From DATLAN01 sp035527455 (GTDB taxonomy: Bacteria > Planctomycetota > Planctomycetia > Pirellulales > Thermoguttaceae): a stretch of DNA of 35,688 nucleotides. Below the pieces are notes generated by a model. It searched no databases and was not told where the DNA came from. It saw only the letters and a list, made by a program, of their open reading frames with translations. Every line of letters starts with the position of its first letter. Positions within the stretch are counted from its first letter, which is position 1. Positions 1 to 7,802 of the stretch are shown piece after piece. The translations under genes were made by a program, and so were the position numbers. The DNA lies in NCBI GenBank assembly GCA_035527455.1, contig DATLAN010000550.1:1-35688 (forward strand). The letters run 5' to 3'.

Positions 1-745
1 GATCAAGAGGCCCGAGGACCTGAAGACCTACCGGCCGCCCGACCCCGACGCCGACGACGTGCTCGGCGGCCTGCCCGAGGTGATCCAGCGCTACAAGGGC
101 CAAAAGGCGATCAGCGCGATCTGCCGCGACGCGTTCTTCAATCCGGCGTTCCTGCGCGGCACCGAGCAGTTCCTCGTGGACATGATCGAGCGGCCGAAGT
201 TCGTTCACGAACTCATCGAGGTGGCCTTGAGTTACGATATCCCGGCCATGCGGCGGATGGTCGCCGCCGGGGCCGACGTGATCGTCTTCGGCGACGACTA
301 CGCCGACAAGAACGCCACGCTGATGTCGCCGAAGCACTTCCGCGAGTTCGTTCTGCCGGGCCTGCAGCGCTGCGTGGACGCCGCCCATGAAGCCGGCGCG
401 TACGTCGTCAAACACACCGACGGCAACATCATGGGCGTCATCGACATGATCGTCGAGACGGGCATCGACGCCCTGAACCCGCTGGAGCCGCAGGCCGGCA
501 TGGACATCGCCCTGATCAAGGAGAGATACGGCGGCCGGATCGCGCTGATCGGCAACATCGACTGCGGCTATCTGTTGAGCCAGGCCCCGGTCGAGGAGGT
601 CCGCCGCGTGACCCGCCGGACGATCGAGACGGCCAAGCCGGGCGGCGGCTACTGTCTGTCCAGCTCCAACAGCATCCACTCGTCGGTCAGGCCGGAGAAT
701 TTTCTGGCGATGGTCGAGACGCTGCGGGAGTTCGGGGGGTATTAG
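1..745 (+). CDS. URO-D-family (uroporphyrinogen decarboxylase-like / MtaA-CmuA-type) protein, 5' partial
   Basis: The reading frame is already open at base 2, so the true start lies upstream of the window; the GTG at 59 is only an internal valine. About 247 residues are visible, ending in TAG at 743-745. Visible family features are the GDDYADK segment, SPKHFREFVLPGL, the strand-and-loop YVVKHTDGN, ALNPLEPQAGMD, IALIGNIDC and the C-terminal GGYCLSSSNSIHSSV. These fit the TIM-barrel URO-D superfamily that includes haem-pathway HemE and corrinoid methyltransferases. The HTDGN and SSSNSIH signatures resemble the methyltransferase-like branch common in planctomycetes more than true HemE, so a haem role is not claimed. 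The next gene starts 272 bases downstream and shows no functional link. Family call is firm; substrate unknown. Confidence 0.8.
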   Translation, partial: IKRPEDLKTYRPPDPDADDVLGGLPEVIQRYKGQKAISAICRDAFFNPAFLRGTEQFLVDMIERPKFVHELIEVALSYDIPAMRRMVAAGADVIVFGDDYADKNATLMSPKHFREFVLPGLQRCVDAAHEAGAYVVKHTDGNIMGVIDMIVETGIDALNPLEPQAGMDIALIKERYGGRIALIGNIDCGYLLSQAPVEEVRRVTRRTIETAKPGGGYCLSSSNSIHSSVRPENFLAMVETLREFGGY

Positions 746-1017
746 AGTCCTACGTCGCGACTTCTGCGCACGATGTGCGCATGTTTGACGCAACCAATTG
801 CGATAGAAACGTTTAGCGGGCGGGCTTGCCCGCCGTTCGGCCGCGGCCAAAAGCCACAGTGGGAGCTACGGCATAGGGGCGGCCAATCGAGGCGGCGGGG
901 CTCGGGGCTCGGGAAGAGGAACGCGGGGCAGGCCCATTCTTGACATGCGGCCCGCCGCCTGTCACAGTAGGTGGAAACGTCGCGACCATATGCGCCAGCC
1001 CCCAGGAGGAAATCATC
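746..1017. other. Intergenic region upstream of the triple-zincin gene
   Basis: No gene is recognised. A TTGACA hexamer at 938-943 has no convincing -10 element at the right distance. The only clear signal is the Shine-Dalgarno sequence AGGAGGA at 1004-1010, seven bases before the GTG at 1018. Confidence 0.6.
1004..1010 (+). promoter_or_regulatory. Ribosome binding site deciding a GTG start
   Basis: AGGAGGA lies seven bases before GTG 1018, and a typical signal peptide begins exactly there. This rejects the longer open frame from 940, whose extra 26 residues have no coding character. Confidence 0.85.
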
Positions 1018-3321
1018 GTGAAGATCGCATCGCTTGCATTCCTCTTCCCGCTCTCAGTCGCTCTTGCGGCGTCGGCCTACGAACCGACCTCGCATTATAC
1101 GGTCCGTGACATGTCGGGCTGGAAGGTCTACGTCAACAACGGACTGCTGGGCGACGGCCAGCACGCCGAGATCGGTGCCCGGGCCGTCGAGAAGATGGAA
1201 GAGGACCTGGCCGTCATCAAGACCTGGGTCGCCGACCGGCCGCTGGCAGAGCTGCTCAAGGCGCCCATCTGGCTGGAGGTCGATACGACCAACGGACCGC
1301 ACGGCCGCACGCCCACCTTCCATTACCATCCGGGCCTGGATTGGCTCAACGAGATGGACTTCCACCCGGACAAGCACAAGTGCGTCGAATTCAGCCGGGC
1401 GGAGTCGTACGTTCGCTCGAACCGGGGCATCTGGATCATGATGCACGAACTGGCCCATGCCTATCACGACCGCGTGTTGGGCTTCGACGACCCGGAGATC
1501 ATCGCCGCCCACGAGAAGGCGATCGCCGGAGGAAAATATCCGCCGAACGACTGGGTGATCCGGGCGAATTACAAGGAGTATTTCGCGGGCGTCTGCACGC
1601 GGTACTTCGAGTCGGCGGAGGCGCGGAAGCTGGCCGAAGAGCGGGATCCGGACGTCTTCAAGATCCTGGTCCGCGTTTGGGAGGAGCCGAAGCCCAACGC
1701 CGGAAAGGTGCCCGAGAAACCACAGGAACCCGAGAAACCCGAAGAGCCGGACAAGAAACGCGCGTTCGAGCCTACGTCGAACTACAAGGTCCGCAACATC
1801 GAGGGCTGGAAGGTCTACGTCCACCACGAGTTGCTCGAGGGCGAGAAGGAGGTGGGCGACGCGGCCCTGAAGCGGTTGCAGCGGATGCTCGAAGACATCG
1901 ATCGGCTGTTGCCCGAGCGGGCGAGCGAGGAGATGAAGAAGACGGCCGTCTGGCTGGAGACGGACAACGACTGGCACACCCCGTGCGCCTGCTACCACGG
2001 CTCGGAGCAGTGGCTGCGCGGGGCGGGGTTGAATCCCGAGAAGGCCAAGGGCGTGGAACTCTCCAACGCCGCACGGTTCCTCCGCTGGTCGGAGGCCCAG
2101 CCATCGGTGATGTTGCACGAAATGACGCACGCCTACCAGGATCGCGTGCTCAGGCAGGACGAAGCGCTGTTCGGACGGTTGAAGGAGGCGCACCAGGCGG
2201 CCGTCGCGAGCGGGAAGTACGACTCGGTGATGCGCTATCACGGCCGGCAGCAGCGCCACTACGCGGCCAACAACGTGGCGGAGTATTTCGCCGAAGCGAC
2301 CGAGGCCTATTTCGGCGTGAACGACTACTACCCGTTCATCCGCGCCGAGTTGATGCACCACGACCCGGCCGCCTATGCGCTGATGGAGGAGATCTGGAAA
2401 GCCGAGCCGCGGGAGCCGGTCGACTACGGAAAGAACCGGCTGGAAGTCACCGAGGTTCCCCAAGCGGTGCGGGAGTCGTTGGGGCTCGACCCGTTTTACA
2501 GGAAATACGTCAGTGCCCGCGGCTTTCCGGTGATCGCCTCGGAGAAGGTTTCGGATTACGCCCTGCTGGAGGCCGCCTACCTGATCAACCACATGCTTTT
2601 GGACCGGCCCGACGTTCGCAACGCACTGATCGAGAGCAAGGTCCGCTTCGTGGCGATGGCCTCCACCGAGTGGACCACCGACGTGCCGGAGCACAGCGAC
2701 CTGGAGCCGGGCAAGTTTTGGGACAAACGGGCGCGCGGCCTCGGCCCGACGCGCATTCGGCCGGCCGTCAGTTGCGGGGAAGAGAACCTGCTGCGTTATC
2801 CGGGCGATCCGTACCACGAGGAGAGCATCCTGGTTCACGAGTTTGCCCATGCGATTCATGAGATGGGGCTGGCTTCGATCGACAAGGGCTTCAACGAGAA
2901 ACTGAAGGCACTTTACGACCAGGCGATGGAGAAGGGCCTTTGGAAAGACAAGTACGCGGCCAACAACCCGTCGGAGTATTGGGCCGAGGGCGTGCAGTCT
3001 TTTTTCGACACGAACCGTTTACCCGACCACGACCACAACCACGTCGACACGCGCGAGGAGCTGTTCGAGTACGACCCGGAGCTGGCCGAGTTCATCGCCC
3101 GCGAGTTTCGCAACACGCGGTGGCGCTACGTCCGGCCGGATGCCCGCGATGACACAGGCCACCTCAGCGGCTACGACCCGGCGAAGGCGCCGACGTTCGC
3201 CTGGCCGGCCGAGTTGGTCGAGTGGTACCGGGAGTATGAGGCGGAGCAGAAAGCAAAGAGGGAAAGAGAAGGAGAAAAGAGCGAGCCGGGAAGAGCGAAG
3301 GAGGCAGGGGGAAAAGAGTAG
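1018..3321 (+). CDS. Secreted protein with three tandem HExxH zincin-like domains
   Basis: 767 residues from GTG 1018. Residues 1-20 form a Sec signal peptide (MKIASLAFLFPLSVALAASA). Three homologous units follow. Unit 1 (about 21-235) opens EPTSHYTVRDMSGWKVYV and has HELAH at 143-147 with a later NYKEYF Glu at 187. Unit 2 (about 255-465) opens EPTSNYKVRNIEGWKVYV and has HEMTH at 367-371 with NNVAEYFAE, Glu 422. Unit 3 (about 490-720) is more diverged, with HEFAH at 607-611 and NNPSEYWAEG, Glu 653. The HExxH motif plus a downstream Glu in an EY[FW] helix is the gluzincin metal site, so all three look able to bind zinc. A Pro/Glu/Lys linker (EKPQEPEKPEEPDKK) joins units 1 and 2, and the C-terminus is a charged tail of Glu, Lys and Arg. 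It is probably a secreted or periplasmic metallopeptidase or a catalytically inert relative; substrate unknown. Confidence 0.8.
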   Translation: MKIASLAFLFPLSVALAASAYEPTSHYTVRDMSGWKVYVNNGLLGDGQHAEIGARAVEKMEEDLAVIKTWVADRPLAELLKAPIWLEVDTTNGPHGRTPTFHYHPGLDWLNEMDFHPDKHKCVEFSRAESYVRSNRGIWIMMHELAHAYHDRVLGFDDPEIIAAHEKAIAGGKYPPNDWVIRANYKEYFAGVCTRYFESAEARKLAEERDPDVFKILVRVWEEPKPNAGKVPEKPQEPEKPEEPDKKRAFEPTSNYKVRNIEGWKVYVHHELLEGEKEVGDAALKRLQRMLEDIDRLLPERASEEMKKTAVWLETDNDWHTPCACYHGSEQWLRGAGLNPEKAKGVELSNAARFLRWSEAQPSVMLHEMTHAYQDRVLRQDEALFGRLKEAHQAAVASGKYDSVMRYHGRQQRHYAANNVAEYFAEATEAYFGVNDYYPFIRAELMHHDPAAYALMEEIWKAEPREPVDYGKNRLEVTEVPQAVRESLGLDPFYRKYVSARGFPVIASEKVSDYALLEAAYLINHMLLDRPDVRNALIESKVRFVAMASTEWTTDVPEHSDLEPGKFWDKRARGLGPTRIRPAVSCGEENLLRYPGDPYHEESILVHEFAHAIHEMGLASIDKGFNEKLKALYDQAMEKGLWKDKYAANNPSEYWAEGVQSFFDTNRLPDHDHNHVDTREELFEYDPELAEFIAREFRNTRWRYVRPDARDDTGHLSGYDPAKAPTFAWPAELVEWYREYEAEQKAKREREGEKSEPGRAKEAGGKE

Positions 3322-3340
3322 ACGTTGGCGGGCGATCACG

Positions 3341-3595
3341 ATGTACGAGTTCGATACGGTCTTCACCACCTTCAACCCCACCGCGAAACGCCGCCCCTTC
3401 ATCGAGAAGGTCCTACCCATCGCCAACAGGAAGCAAATGGGCATCCAGGCCATGAAGATCATGGGCGGGGGGCTCGGTTCGCTGGCCGTGGGCAACCCGA
3501 TCAAGAACGACGGCATCGCACGACACGACGAGGCCGCGTGCCAACCACCGCTCAATGAGGAAGAACGCAAGGCATTGGAAGCGAGCATGTCGTAG
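3341..3595 (+). pseudogene. Aldo/keto reductase remnant (C-terminal fragment with internal deletion)
   Basis: An 84-codon frame from ATG 3341, 19 bases after the triple-zincin stop. Its first half (MYEFDTVFTTFNPT, then FIEKVLPIANRKQMGIQAMK, IMGGG) matches the segment of aldo/keto reductases where the barrel strand FDTVxxxxNP and the ExVLPxAxxKGMGxxxMKxxG element occur. The following LGSLAVGN and the tail PPLNEEERKALEASM look like the extreme C-terminus of the same family. The catalytic N-terminal two thirds (Asp, Tyr, Lys, His) are absent, and the part between the two blocks is shortened. There is no good ribosome binding site. The best reading is a decayed fragment; a small functional protein is unlikely. 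Confidence 0.55.
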
Positions 3596-3943
3596 CGGCC
3601 CCATGCTCTTCCTGCGGTTGTCTGCGCAAACAAGCCGCTACGCGCAAGCCGCGAAGAAGCGGTGGTTCCGGCAAATTGGGCATGAATAGTCTCAAGACGG
3701 AAACGCCTCTCGGGCGAAGTATCAAACGGTGACCGATCGTCTCTCTCGTGATCGGGACCAATGCACCGCACGGGTGCCACCAGGGGGGCAACTTCTTTAC
3801 TCAGGGGCAACTTCTACACGATCCGCTGATTACGTGCCACGGTTGGGGGCAGTCTCCAGGACGGACCGGGACCGGTCGCGTCGTGAGCGCCGCGCGAGCT
3901 TCGACGGCCATCACGCCGACCGCCACAGCAAGGAGGTGAAATC
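3596..3943. other. Intergenic region upstream of the cytochrome operon
   Basis: No gene is recognised in 348 bases. It contains a short direct repeat, GGGGCAACTTCT, at 3785-3796 and 3804-3815 (19-base period, about two helical turns). This could be an operator for the downstream cytochrome/porin pair, but nothing else supports that. AGGAGGTGA at 3931-3939 is the Shine-Dalgarno of the next gene. Confidence 0.5.
3785..3815. repeat. Direct repeat, possible operator of the cytochrome-porin operon
   Basis: The 12-mer GGGGCAACTTCT occurs twice with a 19-base period, about 130 bases before the cytochrome start. The spacing suits a dimeric regulator. The assignment as an operator is inference only. 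Confidence 0.3.
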
Positions 3944-5437
3944 GTGCATTCATCGGGGCATTCTGGGCGTTCTCTTCAGCTCTCTTCCGCCGGACTCATC
4001 GTCCTGGCGCTGCTCGTCGTGGGGATCGCTTCGTGCTCCTCGCGGCATCGCCCGAGCCGACAGACGCAGGTCCGCTCGGACTCGGGTTGGCCCCGGGGAG
4101 ACGATTTCTTCACGGAAGCCCGCTACGGCCGGTTGCAGGTTCCCCTCCCCGAAGTGCCGGACGCGGAAATGGTCGAGGACGACGAACTCTGCCTGACCTG
4201 TCACGAGACCTATGCGAAGTCGTGGAAGGAGAACGTTCACCAAGGCAACTCGTGCGAGGAGTGTCACGGGCTGGCCAGCCGCCACTTGAAAGCGCGCGGC
4301 AAAGAACCGGGATTGATCCTGAGCTTCAAGACCTTGCTCCCGGCCGAGCGCTCGGAAGTGTGCCTGAAGTGCCACGAGGAAAACGGCTGTGCGCCGGGCG
4401 CCCGTTGGCGATATGCGGCCCATGCCCATAACGGCGTCTCCTGCACCGACTGCCACCGGGCCCATTACAACGTGCCGCCGGGCACACCGGCCACGACGGA
4501 ACCCGCCGAGTCGGCCTCTCTGCCGGCGGTGCAACGGGCATCCTACGAACCGGCCGGGGATCCCGCTTACGGCATCGCGACCGTTTCCGAAAAGTCACCG
4601 AGTGACGAAATGGCGTGGGCGGTCCCGTCGAACAACCTCGGGGCCATGGCGCCGGGGATCTGCTACCAATGTCATGCCGACATGCAGCAGTACCAGCAGG
4701 TCGCCGGCCCGCACCAGATCTGCGGCCCCAACGGCTTCAACTGCACGACGTGTCACGACGCGCACGGCAAGCTCCGCGACGAATCGCGGAAGGAACTCTG
4801 CCTGACGTGCCACACGACGGGCGCACCCACCATGGCGTGGCACACCTCGACCCACGACCTGCAAGGCGTCGCCTGCACCGATTGCCACAATCCGCATCCG
4901 AGCACCTGCGTGCCGCGGCTGGTGAATATCTCGCACACTTACGTCAGCCGTCCGCAGCGGCTGCCCATGTCCGTCGACGAACCGGAGGCCTGCTACAAGT
5001 GCCATCCGAAGATCTACGGCCTGTTCGCGCTTCCGTCGCACCATCCGCTGAAGGAAGGCAAGATGGTCTGTTCCGATTGCCACGACGCGCACGGCCAGTT
5101 GGAAGGGAACCTCCGGGCGGAGCGGCTGAATCTGCTCTGCTGGAAGTGCCATGCCGAGAAGCAGGGGCCGTTCGTCTACGAGCATCCGCCGGTGACGGAA
5201 GACTGCGCCTATTGCCACGAGCCGCACGGGACCGTGGCCGACGACCTGCTGCGGCAACCGACCACCTTCCTCTGCCTGCGATGCCACAGCGGCCACCGCC
5301 GTCGGCACAGCTTCACGAACATCGACAACAACGTGGACGCCCAGGCGGCTTTCTACACCGATTGCACCCAGTGCCATACCCAAATTCACGGCAGCGACCT
5401 GCCGGGACCCGTCCGGAAACAGGATTTCATGCGATAA
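3944..5437 (+). CDS. 14-haem c-type cytochrome, lipoprotein signal, MtrA/DmsE-like
   Basis: 497 residues from GTG 3944, preceded by AGGAGGTGA. The N-terminus has a hydrophobic stretch (SSAGLIVLALLVVGIASC) ending in an IASC lipobox, so it is probably a lipoprotein. I count 14 CXXCH haem motifs, from Cys 83 (CLTCH) to Cys 474 (CTQCH): CLTCH, CEECH, CLKCH, CTDCH, CYQCH, CTTCH, CLTCH, CTDCH, CYKCH, CSDCH, CWKCH, CAYCH, CLRCH, CTQCH. Several are followed by DAHG, RAHY, NPHP or EPHG, the distal His ligand pattern of MtrA/DmsE decahaem proteins. An insert of about 75 residues lacking haem motifs separates motifs 4 and 5. Fifty-two bases downstream is an MtrB/PioB-like barrel, so the pair probably forms a trans-outer-membrane electron conduit. 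It has four more haems than canonical MtrA. Direction of electron flow and partners are not visible. Confidence 0.88.
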   Translation: MHSSGHSGRSLQLSSAGLIVLALLVVGIASCSSRHRPSRQTQVRSDSGWPRGDDFFTEARYGRLQVPLPEVPDAEMVEDDELCLTCHETYAKSWKENVHQGNSCEECHGLASRHLKARGKEPGLILSFKTLLPAERSEVCLKCHEENGCAPGARWRYAAHAHNGVSCTDCHRAHYNVPPGTPATTEPAESASLPAVQRASYEPAGDPAYGIATVSEKSPSDEMAWAVPSNNLGAMAPGICYQCHADMQQYQQVAGPHQICGPNGFNCTTCHDAHGKLRDESRKELCLTCHTTGAPTMAWHTSTHDLQGVACTDCHNPHPSTCVPRLVNISHTYVSRPQRLPMSVDEPEACYKCHPKIYGLFALPSHHPLKEGKMVCSDCHDAHGQLEGNLRAERLNLLCWKCHAEKQGPFVYEHPPVTEDCAYCHEPHGTVADDLLRQPTTFLCLRCHSGHRRRHSFTNIDNNVDAQAAFYTDCTQCHTQIHGSDLPGPVRKQDFMR

Positions 5438-5489
5438 TCCGAGGCTTCCGGTTTCTCGAACCATTACGAACGCTTTCAAGGGGGCAGTC

Positions 5490-7613
5490 ATGAGTTGGAA
5501 GCCGAGTATAGGCGTACTCTTCCTTTCGATCCTCGCTTTCTCCCGGCCGGCGGCGGCGGAAGGGCAGCAGGTCGCCGCGACGCAACCGCCGACACAGACG
5601 GAGGATCACCAGTCCTTCTTCCTCGACGACGCGCCGCGTGCCGATCACGAGCCGATCTTCCTCGCCCGCGGACAGTCCGGCCTGCGCAGCGACCTGGCAC
5701 TGCGCTTGGGCTTGTGGGGCGTCGATACGGACGGAAACCTCCTGAAGATCGGCGAATACCAGGGCCTGCAAAGCTCCGCGTTCTTCGACGTCGACGGCCT
5801 CTGCACGGACGGCCAAAGGACGGCCGATCTGACGATCACGGGCACGGAAGACGAGGACACGGCTTTCCACATGTACTGGTACGGCTCCTACCTGACCGCC
5901 GACGTCGATTACCGGCGCTTCCCGCACCGGCTGGACCACGACCCGTTGACCGCCTTTCTCGATACGCCCGACAGCCCGCAATTCGCCGGCGAGGACCTCA
6001 ACGCCGGCAAAGATTACGCCATCCGCGTGCAGGAGTTCGACAGCAGCTTCAAGGGCCAGGTGACCGAGAACATCCAGTGGCGGCTGAACGTCTGGGGGAT
6101 GCACAAGAAAGGCCATCGCCAGGCCAACGCGCTGAACCACAACTGCAGCGGACGCCAGTGCCATCTGCTCAGCCAGGCGCAGAACATCGACTGGATGACG
6201 ATGGAGATCGAGCCGGTCATCGAAGTCAAGTACGGGCCCGTCAGTGCCGAATATTCGCGGACCATGCGCTCGTTCGAGCAGAGCGACGAGCCGGTCACCC
6301 GCTCGTACAACGGCTTTCCCGTCGAATTCATCGATCCCACCCAACAATTCACCTACGCCTACGTGCCGGAGAACTTCACCCAAATCGACCGGCTGAAGAT
6401 CCGCGGCGATATTACGTGCAACACCCACGCCTACGCCGTCCTGTTCGCCGGCGATACGAAGAACCGCGATCGGCTGACCCATCGCGATTTCGACGGATAC
6501 GACCTGCGGCTGGTCGACGATTCGATCGACGGGCTGCAACTGGTCGGTACCTACAAGCAGTTCAATGAAGACAACCAGCTACCTCCCACGTTCCCGGAAG
6601 ACGATGACTACCCGGAAGGCAGCAAACCGTCCGAGGAGGTCCGGCACCCGGTCGACCGCGAGTGGACCAAGGCGGGCATCAAGGGACGATGGCGGCCCTG
6701 CGAGAGCGGTTTCGACGTCAGTCGCGGGCTGGCGTTCGGGGCCGGGTACGAGTACCGGCAGATCGATCGGCAGTTCGCCACCTACCCGCTTCCCAATATC
6801 GACGCCGAATTCACCCAGCCGACGACCATCAGCAACCTGATGCACGTCGAGACGTCGATGCGGTGGTCGAACTGCCTGGATACGTACATCCGTTACAAGA
6901 TGCTCAACACCGACAACCCGCTGTTGGGCGTACGCGAGGCGGACGCATCGATCGACGATCCCGACCTGGAGTTCCCCTCGCCGCCCGACTTGACCGCGCT
7001 GAACAGCAACCAGCCGGAACACCGCGACTTCATCGAACTCGGCGGCACGTGGACGCCCGCCTACAACTTCATGCTGAGCGCCTACCTCGGGGTCGATCTG
7101 AAGACGAATCACTCGGCGGCCGTCGACTTCGACGAAGACAACTACCCGATCGTGCTCACCGCGTGGTACGCGCCTACCTGCCGGCTCTCCTTCGCCGGGG
7201 GCGCGGCCTATTACACCAACTGGATCGACCAGGACATCACCTTCGGCAACCGCAACGGTCCCGAGCCGCAGGACACGCAACCGGTCGATTATCGCGGCCG
7301 GGCGCAGGTGTACAACCTGGGCACGACCTACCTGTGGACCGACCGGCTGACGCTCACCGGCGGTGTGGAATGGGTCCGCGGAAGCAACACATTCTTCGTG
7401 CCCAGTCCCGAAAACGCCGACTGGACCGAGCTGCCGACCTTCTCCGACGTGATCGTGGAAACGACGCGACTCTCGTTCGGCGTCGACTACTGCTACCGCG
7501 AAGGCATCACCTGCTACGTGCGCTACAACTACTATGACTGGCGAGACCGGGCCGGCACCAACGAGTCGGGCACCGCCAACATGGTCCTGGGAGGAGTCAC
7601 CGCCCTGTTCTGA
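5490..7613 (+). CDS. MtrB/PioB-family outer-membrane beta-barrel with a CX4CH motif
   Basis: 707 residues from ATG 5490, with AAGGGGG at 5478-5484 as ribosome binding site. A signal peptide (WKPSIGVLFLSILAFSRPAAA) is followed by repeated amphipathic strands with alternating aromatic residues. The protein ends in ...MVLGGVTALF, a terminal Phe typical of barrel assembly signals. Length and layout fit MtrB/PioB porins, which sheathe a multihaem cytochrome; the 14-haem cytochrome gene lies directly upstream. Residues 219-225 read CSGRQCH, a CX4CH motif, followed by LLSQAQNIDWMTMEIE. CX4CH is a known variant haem c attachment site, so the barrel may carry its own haem, or this could be a disulfide-forming pair. 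The operon probably ends at the palindrome 7687-7760. An MtrC-like surface cytochrome is not present in the window. Confidence 0.82.
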   Translation: MSWKPSIGVLFLSILAFSRPAAAEGQQVAATQPPTQTEDHQSFFLDDAPRADHEPIFLARGQSGLRSDLALRLGLWGVDTDGNLLKIGEYQGLQSSAFFDVDGLCTDGQRTADLTITGTEDEDTAFHMYWYGSYLTADVDYRRFPHRLDHDPLTAFLDTPDSPQFAGEDLNAGKDYAIRVQEFDSSFKGQVTENIQWRLNVWGMHKKGHRQANALNHNCSGRQCHLLSQAQNIDWMTMEIEPVIEVKYGPVSAEYSRTMRSFEQSDEPVTRSYNGFPVEFIDPTQQFTYAYVPENFTQIDRLKIRGDITCNTHAYAVLFAGDTKNRDRLTHRDFDGYDLRLVDDSIDGLQLVGTYKQFNEDNQLPPTFPEDDDYPEGSKPSEEVRHPVDREWTKAGIKGRWRPCESGFDVSRGLAFGAGYEYRQIDRQFATYPLPNIDAEFTQPTTISNLMHVETSMRWSNCLDTYIRYKMLNTDNPLLGVREADASIDDPDLEFPSPPDLTALNSNQPEHRDFIELGGTWTPAYNFMLSAYLGVDLKTNHSAAVDFDEDNYPIVLTAWYAPTCRLSFAGGAAYYTNWIDQDITFGNRNGPEPQDTQPVDYRGRAQVYNLGTTYLWTDRLTLTGGVEWVRGSNTFFVPSPENADWTELPTFSDVIVETTRLSFGVDYCYREGITCYVRYNYYDWRDRAGTNESGTANMVLGGVTALF

Positions 7614-7637
7614 GCCGTCGTTTGCCGAAGCTCGTAA

Positions 7638-7798
7638 CACCAAATGGTTTTCGGCAGTTTGGCGTCAAGTCTTGGATGTGACGGTGGGTGGCACGCCCTG
7701 AGGAACGAAGGGCGTGCTATGTCGGGAAAGCACGCCCTTCGTTCCTCAGGGCGTGCCACCCCGAAGCTTACCGCAACCATGCCAAGAACCGTTTGGTG
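7638..7798. repeat. REPIN-like palindrome, family A copy 1, with outer inverted repeat
   Basis: Two 30-base arms (7687-7716 and 7731-7760) are perfect inverted copies around 14 bases. Each arm is GGTGG followed by its own stem-loop, CACGCCCT and AGGGCGTG around nine bases. A further imperfect inverted repeat surrounds this core: 7638-7656 against 7780-7798, 16 of 19 positions pairing. The element sits between the convergent barrel and HD-GYP genes, and its outer arm ends five bases before the HD-GYP stop codon. Confidence 0.9.
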
Positions 7799-7802
7799 CT
7801 AG

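Noticed and set aside
938..943. TTGACA as -35 of the zincin gene
   Set aside because: No recognisable -10 at 15-19 bases.
1054..2859. Long - strand open frame (601 codons) opposite the zincin gene
   Set aside because: It mirrors the codon pattern of the + strand gene, which has a signal peptide, ribosome binding site and repeated motifs; high GC creates such shadows.
7687..7760. Simple intrinsic terminator
   Set aside because: There is no T tract after the hairpin, and identical copies occur upstream of genes (for example before pdxJ), so termination cannot be its general role.
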